Source: an uncultured Armatimonadota bacterium | GTDB lineage: Bacteria; Armatimonadota; Fimbriimonadia; Fimbriimonadales; Fimbriimonadaceae | Length of the DNA stretch: 64,000 nt | Assembly (NCBI GenBank): GCA_903927025.1 | Contig: CAIYLG010000022.1 | Coordinates: 1 to 64,000 of the forward strand | Reading direction: 5' to 3' | In this document: piece by piece, positions 26,474-35,453 of the stretch | How the letters are laid out: the number at the start of each line of letters is the position of its first letter | Numbering within the stretch: position 1 is the first letter of the stretch | Program-made: the position numbers and the translations under genes | The notes under the pieces: model-generated | Seen by the model: only the letters and a program-made list of their open reading frames with translations | Database searches by the model: none | What the model was told of the DNA's origin: nothing

Positions 26474-27478
26474 TTATAACTTAGAAGCAGGCGCTGCAGT
26501 TCCCGGCAACAGCAGGGCACCAAGGTGTTCCAAGTTCTTCTCGGGCATGTTCCCAATAAGAACAATGGTTTCTCCGGCGGACTGGAAGGAGAAAAACTTC
26601 TGGTTTGGCCCGGCTTGCTGCTTCAAGCGATCTGGGTCGATCGGAGCCTTGAGTTGGTAGACAGACAGACGCACTTTTCCGTTGAGATAGGTTTGAACCA
26701 ACCCCTCGATGCCAGCAAACTTCCTGCCGTTGACCCCTTCTAACTGAAATCCAGTCCCCGTCGTGAGAAATCGGTAGCTGAATCCCCTACGCTGACAGAC
26801 TCGCTGAAGCTGCATCAGCGGCGTGATGAGCTTTGCATCCTTTCGCTGAATTTTGAAGATAGAAGGATCGATCTTAGGATTCAGGTCGATGCTGGAGAAT
26901 TCGAAATAGCCTGCCGGAGATCCAACCATGTCAAAAAGCTGGCGCTTCATGATGATTCCCGAACCAGGCTCAATAAAGAGCCTCTGGACGACATTGCCGC
27001 TGAGGTCGCTGACGACCACTTGATCTGTTTTGTGCCCGGCGATCTGTTCTCCGGCAGTGACGCTCAGTCGAATCTTTGGGTCAACGGCAAGGACGGCTAC
27101 TTTGTCCCATGCTTCGCCGTGGCGCGGAGGAAGCTGAAGAATTTCGTTGGTGTTTGGGTGGTAGTAAAGACGAACGGTTTCGTCCTCGATGATTACTTGG
27201 CCAGAAAACTTCGAGTCCGTTGGAAAGTCAATTCGATACCGCCCGCCATCGCGAGTGATGTACTCCTGGTGGCGCACCGGAGGCTGAACCTGACGAAACT
27301 CAACCGTGTAGGTTCCGGTGTACCGAATAGTAGGCTGAGCCTGAATCGCTCGAATGAGGATCAACGGCACGTCGCTGCGGAATCGCTGCATCCGACGTCC
27401 GAGTGGGCCCTGCGGATGAGCCGGTACCGATGCCGCTAAAAGCACGGTCCCAATCGTCAGGAGAGCTACACGCTTCAT
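26474..27478 (-). CDS. RseB/MucB-like sigma-E regulatory protein
   Basis: This periplasmic 334-aa protein has a signal peptide (1-22, VPAHPQG). The LolA/RseB-like beta domain (about 45-220, e.g. YTGTYTVEFRQ, GGRYRIDFPTD) precedes a small C-terminal domain (VRLSVYQL, IVLIGNMPEKNLEHLGAL) that matches the RseB C-terminal pattern. In Proteobacteria RseB senses mislocalised lipoprotein/LPS and shields the anti-sigma RseA. The gene overlaps the upstream anti-sigma-like gene by ATGA and precedes PBP1A by 6 nt. The assignment rests on domain pattern plus gene order. Confidence 0.78.
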   Translation of the reverse strand: MKRVALLTIGTVLLAASVPAHPQGPLGRRMQRFRSDVPLILIRAIQAQPTIRYTGTYTVEFRQVQPPVRHQEYITRDGGRYRIDFPTDSKFSGQVIIEDETVRLYYHPNTNEILQLPPRHGEAWDKVAVLAVDPKIRLSVTAGEQIAGHKTDQVVVSDLSGNVVQRLFIEPGSGIIMKRQLFDMVGSPAGYFEFSSIDLNPKIDPSIFKIQRKDAKLITPLMQLQRVCQRRGFSYRFLTTGTGFQLEGVNGRKFAGIEGLVQTYLNGKVRLSVYQLKAPIDPDRLKQQAGPNQKFFSFQSAGETIVLIGNMPEKNLEHLGALLLPGTAAPASKL

Positions 27479-27921
27479 AGACTTTCGACGTCAGATTCGT
27501 TCCAGATTCCCTGTTCTGGATCTTTGACGTTTGCCTCCGTCGAGACTTCAGTGCTGTTGAGGCCGGCCGAGGTCACATCGCTGAGAATCGTCGACGAGTA
27601 GTGGTCAGCTAGGATGGCACTCTCAATTCCTGTATCGGGCCTTACGATCGGTTTGTGAGCAAAGGGCTGCAGCATGACGACGAAGGCGAGAGCACTGGCC
27701 ACAGAGAGACCAGCAATTGGGCTGGCAATCCAGAGAAATCTCTTGCGTCGCTGCTTCTTGGCCGCGATCTGCATGAGCTGCTGATTGAGCGAACTTCGCC
27801 AAGCCATGCTGACTTCCTCCTCGGGAAGTGCGCTGACCAGGGACCGAATCGCCACCTGACCGGGCGTGTTCAGCCTGCTGTCTTCAACTGGGTTGTGATC
27901 CAGATTCATTCTGCTTCTCAT
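27475..27921 (-). CDS. Putative membrane-anchored anti-sigma factor
   Basis: The 148-aa product (ATG 27921; GTG 27933, overlapping the sigma stop, is also possible) has a short N-terminal region with helix-forming ALPEEEVSMAWRSSL, then one membrane helix (about 62-82) and a periplasmic tail. No Cys/His zinc-finger motif is present, so it is not of the ZAS group. The role is inferred from position: between an ECF sigma and an RseB-like gene, and overlapping both. The topology fits RseA. Confidence 0.65.
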   Translation of the reverse strand: MRSRMNLDHNPVEDSRLNTPGQVAIRSLVSALPEEEVSMAWRSSLNQQLMQIAAKKQRRKRFLWIASPIAGLSVASALAFVVMLQPFAHKPIVRPDTGIESAILADHYSSTILSDVTSAGLNSTEVSTEANVKDPEQGIWNESDVESL

Positions 27922-27925
27922 TTCG

Positions 27926-28546
27926 TTATACACCCGCCTCGGTATATCGTTTCAACACATCCTGAAGATGAGCCCGGGCGAGAAAGAGCCGACTCTTCAC
28001 GGTGCCAATCGGCACGTCCAACATTTGGGAGATCTCCTCGTACGACATGTCTTCTTTGTCGTGAAGGATCAACACGCTTCTGAGCTTCTCACTCATGGAG
28101 GCGATTCCATCTTCAACAACGGTCATCAGTTCGGCGTCAATGACCATCTGCTCGGGTTGCCACCTGGTATCGGCGACATCGATTTCATCCCCCTCTGTTG
28201 GGTCCACGAGGGCGACCTCGTTGGGGCTGCGATCATTCTTTCTCGAACGATCCACGCAGAGGTGATAGGCAATTCGGAACAGCCAGGTACGAATAGAGCA
28301 TCGCCCATCGAACCGTGCAATGTTCTGAAACGCCTTGATAAAGACTTCCTGGGTGACGTCGGCCGCTTCTTCCGAACTTTGCACCATGCGGCGAACGAAT
28401 CCGAAAACCCGATTCTGGTACGCATCGACCAGCTTGCCGAACGCCTCAAAATCCTGGCGTCGACATCGATCGATGATCGCTTCTTCCGAAGCGTGATCTC
28501 GGATCTCCCTCACTTTTACTTTTGCCGCGCCAATGCACAATTCCAT
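27926..28546 (-). CDS. ECF RNA polymerase sigma factor (RpoE-like)
   Basis: This 206-aa sigma factor has region 2 (residues about 42-105: AYQNRVFGFVRRMV, DVTQEVFIKAFQNI, IRTWLFRIAYHLCVD). Region 4 is near the end (LRSVLILHDKEDMSYEEI, VPIGTVKSRLFLAR). The N-terminal ~25 residues are an extension. Start ATG 28546. A possible ECF-type promoter lies directly upstream, suggesting self-activation as in rpoE operons. The downstream anti-sigma, RseB-like, PBP1A and PBP2 genes are likely co-transcribed. Confidence 0.93.
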   Translation of the reverse strand: MELCIGAAKVKVREIRDHASEEAIIDRCRRQDFEAFGKLVDAYQNRVFGFVRRMVQSSEEAADVTQEVFIKAFQNIARFDGRCSIRTWLFRIAYHLCVDRSRKNDRSPNEVALVDPTEGDEIDVADTRWQPEQMVIDAELMTVVEDGIASMSEKLRSVLILHDKEDMSYEEISQMLDVPIGTVKSRLFLARAHLQDVLKRYTEAGV

Positions 28547-28556
28547 AGCTGATTGG

Positions 28557-28585
28557 CTATAACGGCACCCTTCCCCTAAAGTTCA
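28557..28585 (-). promoter_or_regulatory. Possible ECF-type promoter of the sigma operon
   Basis: On the minus strand TGAACTT (28585-28579) is followed after 16 nt by TTATAG (28562-28557), 11 nt before the ATG. The upstream element resembles the GAACTT -35 of sigma-E promoters. The -10 is weaker, and the leader would be very short. Low confidence. Confidence 0.3.
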
Positions 28586-28600
28586 CTAGGGCTGAACAAC

Positions 28601-28632
28601 AAATGGGCCAGGAATCAATCCTTGGCCCATTT
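28601..28632 (-). terminator. Hairpin terminator between sigma operon and barrel gene
   Basis: AAATGGGCCAGG (28601-28612) pairs with 28621-28632 (one G-T), loop 8 nt. On the minus strand it follows the stop of the barrel-like gene by 24 nt, then runs into GTTGTTC. The symmetric A/T ends could serve either strand, but no gene ends from the left. Confidence 0.7.
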
Positions 28633-28655
28633 GACCTACCTAATTGCTTGCGCGC

Positions 28656-29177
28656 CTAGAATCGGGCGCCGACATAAGCGGCGACGCCGCCTACGCGAGG
28701 CATTTCGCTTCCGAAGTATCGAGCCTCTACGAAGAGAGGAATCTCGCCCTGCGAAAACGTCCAGCCGATGGCTGCCGAGTAAGCGAACCGGATTCGGTCA
28801 TTGATGTTGCCATCATCTTGAGGAAATCGCGCGAACGTAACACCCGCACCTACGCTGGCGTAGACAATTTTGCCCGAGGTGTAGTTCAGGAGCAGAGGAA
28901 CCGACCGGTAGCTTTCTCGACTCGTGTAGTCCAGCGAGATGGAGAAGTGACCCTTTGGAAGGAACGAAGGCCGCTTGATTCCAGTCAGCTTGTAGTCAAA
29001 TCCGGCGCTGAACCAATTGGTGCCGGCGTTGTGCTGTGTGTCTGTCTCAGATGGATAGAATTCGCCAATCCGGAACGAGACCCCAACAGGATTGGGATAG
29101 CCGCCTTCGGCGAAAGCAGGGACAGCAGCGCAGGCGCATGCTACCGTCAGGGCAGAGATTGTTAGCAATTTCTTCAT
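28656..29177 (-). CDS. Secreted beta-barrel-like hypothetical protein
   Basis: The 173-aa product starts at MKKLLTISALTVACACAAVPAFAEGG (ATG 29177, GGAGG 9 nt upstream), a clean signal peptide. The mature part is an alternation of short polar/aromatic strands (FSAGFDYKLTG, HFSISLDYTSRE, YASVGAGVTFARF, AYVGARF) and ends in an aromatic Phe, as in outer-membrane barrels. Function unknown. Confidence 0.7.
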   Translation of the reverse strand: MKKLLTISALTVACACAAVPAFAEGGYPNPVGVSFRIGEFYPSETDTQHNAGTNWFSAGFDYKLTGIKRPSFLPKGHFSISLDYTSRESYRSVPLLLNYTSGKIVYASVGAGVTFARFPQDDGNINDRIRFAYSAAIGWTFSQGEIPLFVEARYFGSEMPRVGGVAAYVGARF

Positions 29178-29264
29178 GTTATTTATCCTCCATGATCGAG
29201 TGGACTTCGTCCGCACAGAAAGCATAGCACCCTCGGGATTTATTGGAAATCCCATAGGCCGGGT

Positions 29265-30392
29265 TTAAGCAGCCTGTGTGGCCGCCTCCACTAAAATTTC
29301 ATAGGTTAGACGGGCTGTCTCTACCAATGATTCACGCGAAATGCACTCATCGTGAGTATGGATGTGGTCCATTCCCGTCGCCATGACGATGCATGGAAGC
29401 CCTTTGGTGTTGTAGATATTGGCATCGCTCCCTCCCAAAGTCGTCCTTAGCGCCCCAGAAAGACCCAATTTGAGCGCCGCAGTGCGCGCGATCTGAACGA
29501 CCTTGGCATCATCCGCTATTTGGTATGCGCTGTAGTGCCGATGGTGGTGAATGTCCACCGTCGTGTTCCACTCTGCCGCCGCCGATTCAAACCGCTCAAT
29601 CATGTGTGCGATCTGGGCATCCAACTCTTCCACGCTGGTGCTTCTGGCTTCGGCTCGAATTTTCACGAAGGGACACACGACATTCACTGCCGTTCCGCCC
29701 TCGATGATTCCGATGTTTGCCGTGGTCTGAGGCCCAATTCGGCCCAACTTCATTCCGTGGATGGCAGCAGCGGCAACTTGAATGGCGTTGATTCCATTTT
29801 CGGGATCCTTGCCTGCGTGAGCGGGACGTCCGTGGACGAGGATCTCAAGATTGTCGTGCGTGGCCGTCTTAGTGACGAAGGTTCCTACGGGTGGTCCGGT
29901 GTCGAGCACATACCCAAAGTCCAAATTCAGCTCTTCGAGTTCAACCGCCGCCGCGCCAAGCAGACCGATCTCTTCCGCGCAGGAAAACAGGAGACAGACA
30001 TCTCCGTGGGGCGCGCCAGATTCAATCAGGGCGTGAACTGCCTCGATTGCGGGAGCCATACCACCCTTGTCATCGGCTCCGAGGATTGTGTCCGATGCGC
30101 TGTAGAAGACTCCGTCGCGCTCTTCAACGACTAGGCCTGCGGTAGGTTCAACGGTGTCGAGGTGAGCGGAGAGAAAGATTCGAGGAGCCCCAGGGACATT
30201 GCCAGGAAGCCAAGCGATGAGGTTGTTGGCGTTGCCGCCTATCTTCGCGCCTGCGGCATCCTCACGGACGTCGAGACCCAAATCCTGCAGGTAGGTCTTG
30301 ACCCACTCCATCGCCTCGCGCTCCTGAAGGGCGGGGGCATTGATGTGGACAAGGTCAAGGAACAGCTTGACGAGCCGATCTTCGCGAATCAC
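29265..30392 (-). CDS. M20-family metallopeptidase (PepT-like)
   Basis: This 375-aa cytoplasmic di-zinc exopeptidase has metal/catalytic sets typical of M20: SAHLDT (HxD), GADDKGG, CAEEIG (catalytic Glu pair), VLDTGPP, and a late HIHTHDE. A lid/dimerisation domain fits about residues 185-290 (HGRPAHAGKDPENG). It is closest by eye to tripeptidase PepT or its YqjE-like relatives. It starts at GTG 30392, and 14 nt separate it from ubiX. Confidence 0.88.
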   Translation of the reverse strand: MIREDRLVKLFLDLVHINAPALQEREAMEWVKTYLQDLGLDVREDAAGAKIGGNANNLIAWLPGNVPGAPRIFLSAHLDTVEPTAGLVVEERDGVFYSASDTILGADDKGGMAPAIEAVHALIESGAPHGDVCLLFSCAEEIGLLGAAAVELEELNLDFGYVLDTGPPVGTFVTKTATHDNLEILVHGRPAHAGKDPENGINAIQVAAAAIHGMKLGRIGPQTTANIGIIEGGTAVNVVCPFVKIRAEARSTSVEELDAQIAHMIERFESAAAEWNTTVDIHHHRHYSAYQIADDAKVVQIARTAALKLGLSGALRTTLGGSDANIYNTKGLPCIVMATGMDHIHTHDECISRESLVETARLTYEILVEAATQAA

Positions 30393-30406
30393 GGCTGAAT
30401 TCTAGC

Positions 30407-31018
30407 CTAGGATTCTGTCTGCGGATCGACCATCCATTCTTTCATGAGGGACTGATCGATTCCCAAGTTCTGCAAAATGCGTGACACGACGGTATCGGCA
30501 AGATCCTCAAGCGTCTTTGGCTGGTGATACCAGGCTGGGCAGGCGGGCATGATAGTTGCACCTGCCTCCGCAAGCTGGGTGAGGTTCCGCAGCATGATGA
30601 GGTTCCAAGGCATCTCTCGAGGGACCAGGATTAGCTTCCGGCCCTCTTTGAGGCACACATCGGCGCTCCGCGTGAGAAGGTCATCCGAGATCCCGTGGGC
30701 GATCCTTCCCGCGGAGCCCATCGAGCAGGGGACGATCACCATTCCATCGTGGCGGTAGGAACCGCTTGCTGGTGGCGTGAAGTAGTTTTTGGATCCGAGT
30801 AGTTTGATATTCGGGTACGACCTTCCCAACCACGTGCTCGTGTCCCAGACTTCTCGGCTTATGGAGATCCCAAGTTCCGTTTCCGCCACCTGAAAAGCCT
30901 GTTCACTCATGATCAGGCTGATCTCGTCAAAATGGCCTGCAGCACGCATCAAAAACCGCTGCGCATAGATGGCGCCACTTGCTCCGGTAACACCCACGAC
31001 CAGCCGTCCTGTTGACAT
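30407..31018 (-). CDS. ubiX: Flavin prenyltransferase UbiX
   Basis: UbiX joins dimethylallyl-P to FMN to make prenyl-FMN for UbiD-type decarboxylases. The 203-aa product starts at MSTGRLVVGVTGASGAIYA (ATG 31018); the upstream in-frame extension is not family-like. Motifs: TGASGAIYAQRFL (FMN binding), IVPCSMGSAGRIAHGI and LVPREMPWNLIMLRN. No ubiD is nearby, so its client decarboxylase must be elsewhere. Confidence 0.92.
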   Translation of the reverse strand: MSTGRLVVGVTGASGAIYAQRFLMRAAGHFDEISLIMSEQAFQVAETELGISISREVWDTSTWLGRSYPNIKLLGSKNYFTPPASGSYRHDGMVIVPCSMGSAGRIAHGISDDLLTRSADVCLKEGRKLILVPREMPWNLIMLRNLTQLAEAGATIMPACPAWYHQPKTLEDLADTVVSRILQNLGIDQSLMKEWMVDPQTES

Positions 31019-31234
31019 TTCAGATGATTCTACGCAGTTTCTTCCGAGGAATGATTTCGTGGCTCCAGCGGCGCGAATGCGCGATTTAACCATGCGCTTC
31101 TGTATGGGGGATCAGGAATACGGGGCCAATAGCCGCAAATCGTCGCATAGGCCCCTAAAAAGGGTAGAATCAGCTCTTCAGCGAACCTAATTCGGGCGGC
31201 TTTTTGCCCCTTTCGTTCGTCAGGAAATCTACCC

Positions 31235-33748
31235 GTGGCAGAAAACCCGAATTTCTCGATTGTCAACGTCGATGAAGAGCTTGGCCGCTCTTACGTCATG
31301 TACGCGATGTCGGTCATCATCGCACGCGCTCTGCCAGACGTTCGCGATGGTCTCAAGCCAGTCCAGAGACGAATTCTCTACGCGATGAGAACGCTGAACG
31401 TCACTCCAGACGGCGGTCACGTTAAGTGCGCCAAGATCTGCGGCACCACCAGTGGCGATTTCCACCCGCACGGCGAGGCGGTCATCTATCCGACCCTCGT
31501 TCGAATGGCTCAGCCGTGGTCCCTGCGATACCCGCTCATCGATGGCCAAGGAAACTTCGGCAGCATCGATGGCGACTCTCCAGCTGCCATGCGATATACG
31601 GAAGCGCGTTTGATGCCGTTGGCGATGGAGCTGATGGAGGACCTCGACCGGGAAACGGTCGACTGGACTCCTAACTATTCCCAAACGCTGAATGAGCCTC
31701 AGGTCCTTCCCGGAAAGTTTCCCAACCTCCTCTGCAACGGAAGCCAAGGTATTGCCGTCGGCATGGCCACCAACCTGCCGCCTCACAACCTCACCGAAGT
31801 TTGCAACGCGCTGATGCTCCGCATCGACGACCCCACCTGCACCCTCGATCAGGTGATGGAGCACATCCAGGGACCTGACTTCCCCACCTACGGCATCATC
31901 ATGGGCACCAAGGGAATCCGAAGCGCCTACGAAACTGGCCGCGGATCCATTGTTCTCCAAGCGAAGACGATGATCGAGCAGGGCGATGCCGGTAAGTCGG
32001 TGATCGTGGTCACCGAGATCCCCTATCAGGTGAACAAAGAGAACCTGGTCAAATCCATCGCATCGATTGCCAAGGAGCGAAAGTTCGACGGCATCCTGAG
32101 CGTTCAGGACTACTCGGACAAGCGCGGCATGCGCATTGAAATTGAGATCCGCCGAGACGTCAACCCGAATAAGGCGCTCAACTACCTGCTCAAGCATACA
32201 AACCTGCGAACCACGTTCGGAGCAACCATGCTTGGTCTCGTCGACTTTGCTCCACGAACCTGCCCGCTGATCGTGATGCTGGATGAGTACATCCGCCATC
32301 GCCGCGAGGTTATCGAGCGACGAACTCGCTATGAGCTGTATCGAGCGCTTGAAGAGCTGCACCACGCAGAAGGCTTCCAGATTGCCAGGCGGTTCCTAGA
32401 TGAGATCATCGCCCTGATTCGAGCCAGCGCGGACACTCCCACTGCCCGGGCGCAGATGGTAACAAGGTTCAACATGTCTGTGGTTCAGGCCCAGGCGGTC
32501 TTGAACATGCCGCTTCGCCGACTCACTCAGCTCGACCAATCCGAGCTTGAGAAGGACTTCAAGAACGCAGCGCTCAAGGTTCAGAACCTGATGGACATCC
32601 TCAACGATGCCGAGCGACTCCGTAAAGTTCTTCGAGAAGAGGTTCAGTATCTGCGAGACAAGTTTGGAGACGAGCGACGCTCGAAGATCCAGGCTCGAGA
32701 AGTCGGCGACTTCAGTGCAGAGGATCTGATTCCAGACGAAGAGGCCATCATCTCGATTTCACGAGACGGTTACATCAAGCGAGTTTCCATCGATGCCTAC
32801 CGTCAGCAGAAGCGCGGTGGCAAGGGTGTGAACAACACCATGAAGACGGATGATGAGCCAGCTCACCTCTTCCAGGTGAGCACCCACCACACCATCCTGT
32901 TCTTTACGGACCGTGGCCGCGTCTACCGCCTGAAGGGTTACGAAATCCCTGAGAGCGGTCGTTACGCCAAGGGTATGCCGGTTATCAACTACATCCAGAT
33001 CGTGGGTGGAGAGAGAGTCACCGCGACCGTAAGTGTCAAGGATATGACAACGGAAGGGTTCCTCACGATGATCACCCGTGGAACCGGTCCCAAGCATCAG
33101 GCTGAGATTAAGCGCACCCCGCTCTCGGCGTTCGCCAACATTCGAAACAACGGCCTTATCGCCTTTGACATTGAAGAAGGCGATGAGCTGGGCTGGGCAC
33201 TTAAGACGCGCGGCAACGAAGATGTGATGCTGATCACCCGTGAGGGCCAGAGCATCCGGTTCAACGAGAAGGAAGCCACTTCCCGCTCGAGGGCTGCTGG
33301 CGGCGTTCGCGCTATCGTGTTCAAGGACGACAGTCCGGAAGACCACGTAGTCAGTGCCGATATCGCTCGACCAGAAGCATCTCTCCTGGTTGTGAGCGAG
33401 AACGGTTACGGAAAGCGAACTCCAATATCGGACTACCGAATTCAGGGTCGAGGCGGAAGCGGCATCCTCACGATGAACTGCACCGAAAAGACCGGAAAGA
33501 TCGTCGGAGCAGAAGTCGTCGAAGATACGGACCGACTGTTGGTCATGACGACGAAGGGCAAGGGCATCCGCCTGAAGATCAAGGAGATTCGTACCACTGG
33601 GCGAGTCGCTCAGGGTGTTCGGCTGATCAACCTAGCTTCTGGAGACCAGGTTAGAAGTATCGCTAGGATCGTGCAGGACACGGATGGCGGCGACCTATCC
33701 GGTGAAGACGATTACGAAGACGCAACGCCGGAAACACCGACCGAATAA
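31235..33748 (+). CDS. gyrA: DNA gyrase subunit A
   Basis: This 837-aa type II topoisomerase subunit cuts and rejoins DNA for negative supercoiling. Catalytic Tyr121 is in AAMRYTEAR. The C-terminal wheel domain carries the GyrA box RGGKG in QQKRGGKGV, which distinguishes gyrase from topo IV. The quinolone pocket reads HPHGEAVIYP: Ala82 and Pro86 align with E. coli Ser83 and Asp87. The start is GTG 31235 with AGGAAA upstream. It is a single gene closed by a strong terminator; gyrB is not adjacent. Confidence 0.96.
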   Translation: MAENPNFSIVNVDEELGRSYVMYAMSVIIARALPDVRDGLKPVQRRILYAMRTLNVTPDGGHVKCAKICGTTSGDFHPHGEAVIYPTLVRMAQPWSLRYPLIDGQGNFGSIDGDSPAAMRYTEARLMPLAMELMEDLDRETVDWTPNYSQTLNEPQVLPGKFPNLLCNGSQGIAVGMATNLPPHNLTEVCNALMLRIDDPTCTLDQVMEHIQGPDFPTYGIIMGTKGIRSAYETGRGSIVLQAKTMIEQGDAGKSVIVVTEIPYQVNKENLVKSIASIAKERKFDGILSVQDYSDKRGMRIEIEIRRDVNPNKALNYLLKHTNLRTTFGATMLGLVDFAPRTCPLIVMLDEYIRHRREVIERRTRYELYRALEELHHAEGFQIARRFLDEIIALIRASADTPTARAQMVTRFNMSVVQAQAVLNMPLRRLTQLDQSELEKDFKNAALKVQNLMDILNDAERLRKVLREEVQYLRDKFGDERRSKIQAREVGDFSAEDLIPDEEAIISISRDGYIKRVSIDAYRQQKRGGKGVNNTMKTDDEPAHLFQVSTHHTILFFTDRGRVYRLKGYEIPESGRYAKGMPVINYIQIVGGERVTATVSVKDMTTEGFLTMITRGTGPKHQAEIKRTPLSAFANIRNNGLIAFDIEEGDELGWALKTRGNEDVMLITREGQSIRFNEKEATSRSRAAGGVRAIVFKDDSPEDHVVSADIARPEASLLVVSENGYGKRTPISDYRIQGRGGSGILTMNCTEKTGKIVGAEVVEDTDRLLVMTTKGKGIRLKIKEIRTTGRVAQGVRLINLASGDQVRSIARIVQDTDGGDLSGEDDYEDATPETPTE

Positions 33749-33754
33749 GCCAAA

Positions 33755-33789
33755 CAGTTCAGCCCGCGAAAGCGGGCTGAACTGTTTTT
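33755..33789 (+). terminator. Rho-independent terminator of gyrA
   Basis: CAGTTCAGCCCGC (33755-33767) with GAAA loop and GCGGGCTGAACTG (33772-33784) is followed by TTTTT. It is a perfect 13-bp stem 6 nt past the gyrA stop. Confidence 0.93.
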
Positions 33790-33956
33790 GGGGTGCTGAT
33801 ACCGCTCAGTGCCCACATCGTTCGATTAGAGCGCAGATGGAGCAGCACCAGGTTAATCGGTCCCATCCGAGCCAACCAGAGGCCCGAAAGGAACCTTGAA
33901 TTCTTTACTGGATCTGCGCTGCTTGCCCAAGATCAGCAATAATCAGCCAGAACCCT

Positions 33957-34136
33957 GTGGATCCGTTACTCCTGCTTTTCATCGTTGTTGTCAGCCTGAT
34001 GTTCTTGGGTGTCTCTGTTGCAGGATTCCTAGTGTTCTCAAACTTCTTGAATCGAGAGCGAGAACGCGCGCGCCGGTTCCGGGCGCGTCATGGTGGTGAC
34101 AAACCACCGAAAGAGAGTCCGAAGCAGGAACCTTAG
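33957..34136 (+). CDS. 59-aa single-pass membrane peptide
   Basis: A GTG-start frame (in-frame stop at 33897 and no earlier start) encodes one hydrophobic helix ([20 protein letters not shown], residues 4-23). It is followed by Phe-rich FLVFSNF and a basic tail ([16 protein letters not shown]). The layout resembles small membrane proteins of regulatory or scaffold type. There is no clear ribosome site. Its last 3 nt overlap the clpX stop on the other strand. The codon pattern looks protein-like. Confidence 0.5.
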   Translation: MDPLLLLFIVVVSLMFLGVSVAGFLVFSNFLNRERERARRFRARHGGDKPPKESPKQEP

Positions 34137-35440
34137 CTGGCCTGGCGGAGTTCTTCGTCTGTGAGCAAGATCGGCTGGATTCCGTGCTCGATGAGTCCGG
34201 ATGGGAGTACAACGCCCTTCACCTCGGATGCGCTAGGGACCTCGAACATTGCATCCAGCAGAGACTGCTCGATGATCGCGCGCAAGGCTCTCGCGCCAGA
34301 TTTCCTTCGGATCGCCTCTCGGGCAACCTCCTGAAGCACGTGCGGCTCGACGATCAGCTTCACACCATCCATTTCAAACAGACGGGTGTACTGCTTTAGG
34401 ATCGCATTTCTCGGCTCCGTCAGGATTCTAACGAGGGTGTCCTCATCCAGCGAATCCAGCGTGGAAATGACAGGCAGTCGGCCAATAAATTCTGGGATTA
34501 GGCCAAAGTGAAGGAGGTCTTCTGGCAATAGATTGCTGAGAAGGCTGGAGTCTCGGGTGACCTTGGACTCTGGCGCAGATCGGAAACCGATCACGCTTTC
34601 CTTCATTCGATGGCGGATGATCTCCTCGATACCCTCAAACGCGCCGGCGCAGATAAATAGGATGTTGGTGGTATCGATCTGCAGATACTCTTGCTGAGGA
34701 TGCTTGCGCCCACCTTGTGGCGGCACGTTCGCAATGGTCCCCTCGAGGATCTTCAGCAGGGCCTGTTGAACGCCTTCTCCGCTGACGTCGCGGGTTATCG
34801 AAGGGTTATCAGACTTGCGGGCGACTTTGTCAATCTCGTCGACATAGATAATGCCCCGCTCGCAAAGCGCCTTGGAATTGTGGTGATCGATGCTCTCGGC
34901 GGATTGATACAGCTTGAGCAGAATGTTCTCAACGTCTTCTCCAACGTAGCCCGCTTCGGTCAGCGCCGTAGCATCCGCAATCGCGAACGGTACGTTGAGC
35001 ATCCTGGCGAGAGTTTGGGCGAGAAGTGTCTTGCCGCATCCGGTTGGGCCGACCATGAGGATGTTGCTCTTCTGTAGCTCAACTCCATCTGTGGCGGTTT
35101 CACCGATTCGCTTGTAGTGGTTGTAAACCGCGACAGCGAGAGATCTCTTCGTGTGGGTTTGCCCCACCACGTACTGATCTAGGAAATCGACGATCTCCTT
35201 CGGCTTTGGAATACCTCGTCTTGCCGAGGCTTGCGCCATGGCTTTGGCTCGGGCGATTGCTGGGCCAATCTGAGCCGCGACTGTTCCAGCCGTTGCTCCA
35301 TCTCCATACAGCGTGTAGTTGCAGAGGTCAATACACTCCGCACACACCGCTCCATGAAGACCGACGATCAGTTTGACCTGATCTTTCTGCTTGCCACAAA
35401 GGCAACAGTGCCCTCTTAAATCGTTTCCCGAGCCAGCCAT
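34133..35440 (-). CDS. clpX: ATP-dependent protease ATPase ClpX
   Basis: ClpX is a AAA+ unfoldase (435 aa) that feeds substrates to ClpP. An N-terminal zinc-binding domain has Cys12, Cys15, Cys33 and Cys36. AAA motifs include Walker A GPTGCGKT, Walker [10 protein letters not shown], and a [11 protein letters not shown] pore segment. The C-terminal sensor region is present ([11 protein letters not shown]). It starts 13 nt after the clpP stop, giving a clpP-clpX unit. Confidence 0.97.
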   Translation of the reverse strand: MAGSGNDLRGHCCLCGKQKDQVKLIVGLHGAVCAECIDLCNYTLYGDGATAGTVAAQIGPAIARAKAMAQASARRGIPKPKEIVDFLDQYVVGQTHTKRSLAVAVYNHYKRIGETATDGVELQKSNILMVGPTGCGKTLLAQTLARMLNVPFAIADATALTEAGYVGEDVENILLKLYQSAESIDHHNSKALCERGIIYVDEIDKVARKSDNPSITRDVSGEGVQQALLKILEGTIANVPPQGGRKHPQQEYLQIDTTNILFICAGAFEGIEEIIRHRMKESVIGFRSAPESKVTRDSSLLSNLLPEDLLHFGLIPEFIGRLPVISTLDSLDEDTLVRILTEPRNAILKQYTRLFEMDGVKLIVEPHVLQEVAREAIRRKSGARALRAIIEQSLLDAMFEVPSASEVKGVVLPSGLIEHGIQPILLTDEELRQAS

Positions 35441-35453
35441 AACGTTATCTCAC

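Noticed and set aside
31229-32365. 378-codon open frame antisense to gyrA
   Set aside because: It is a codon-bias shadow of gyrA, whose family match is complete.
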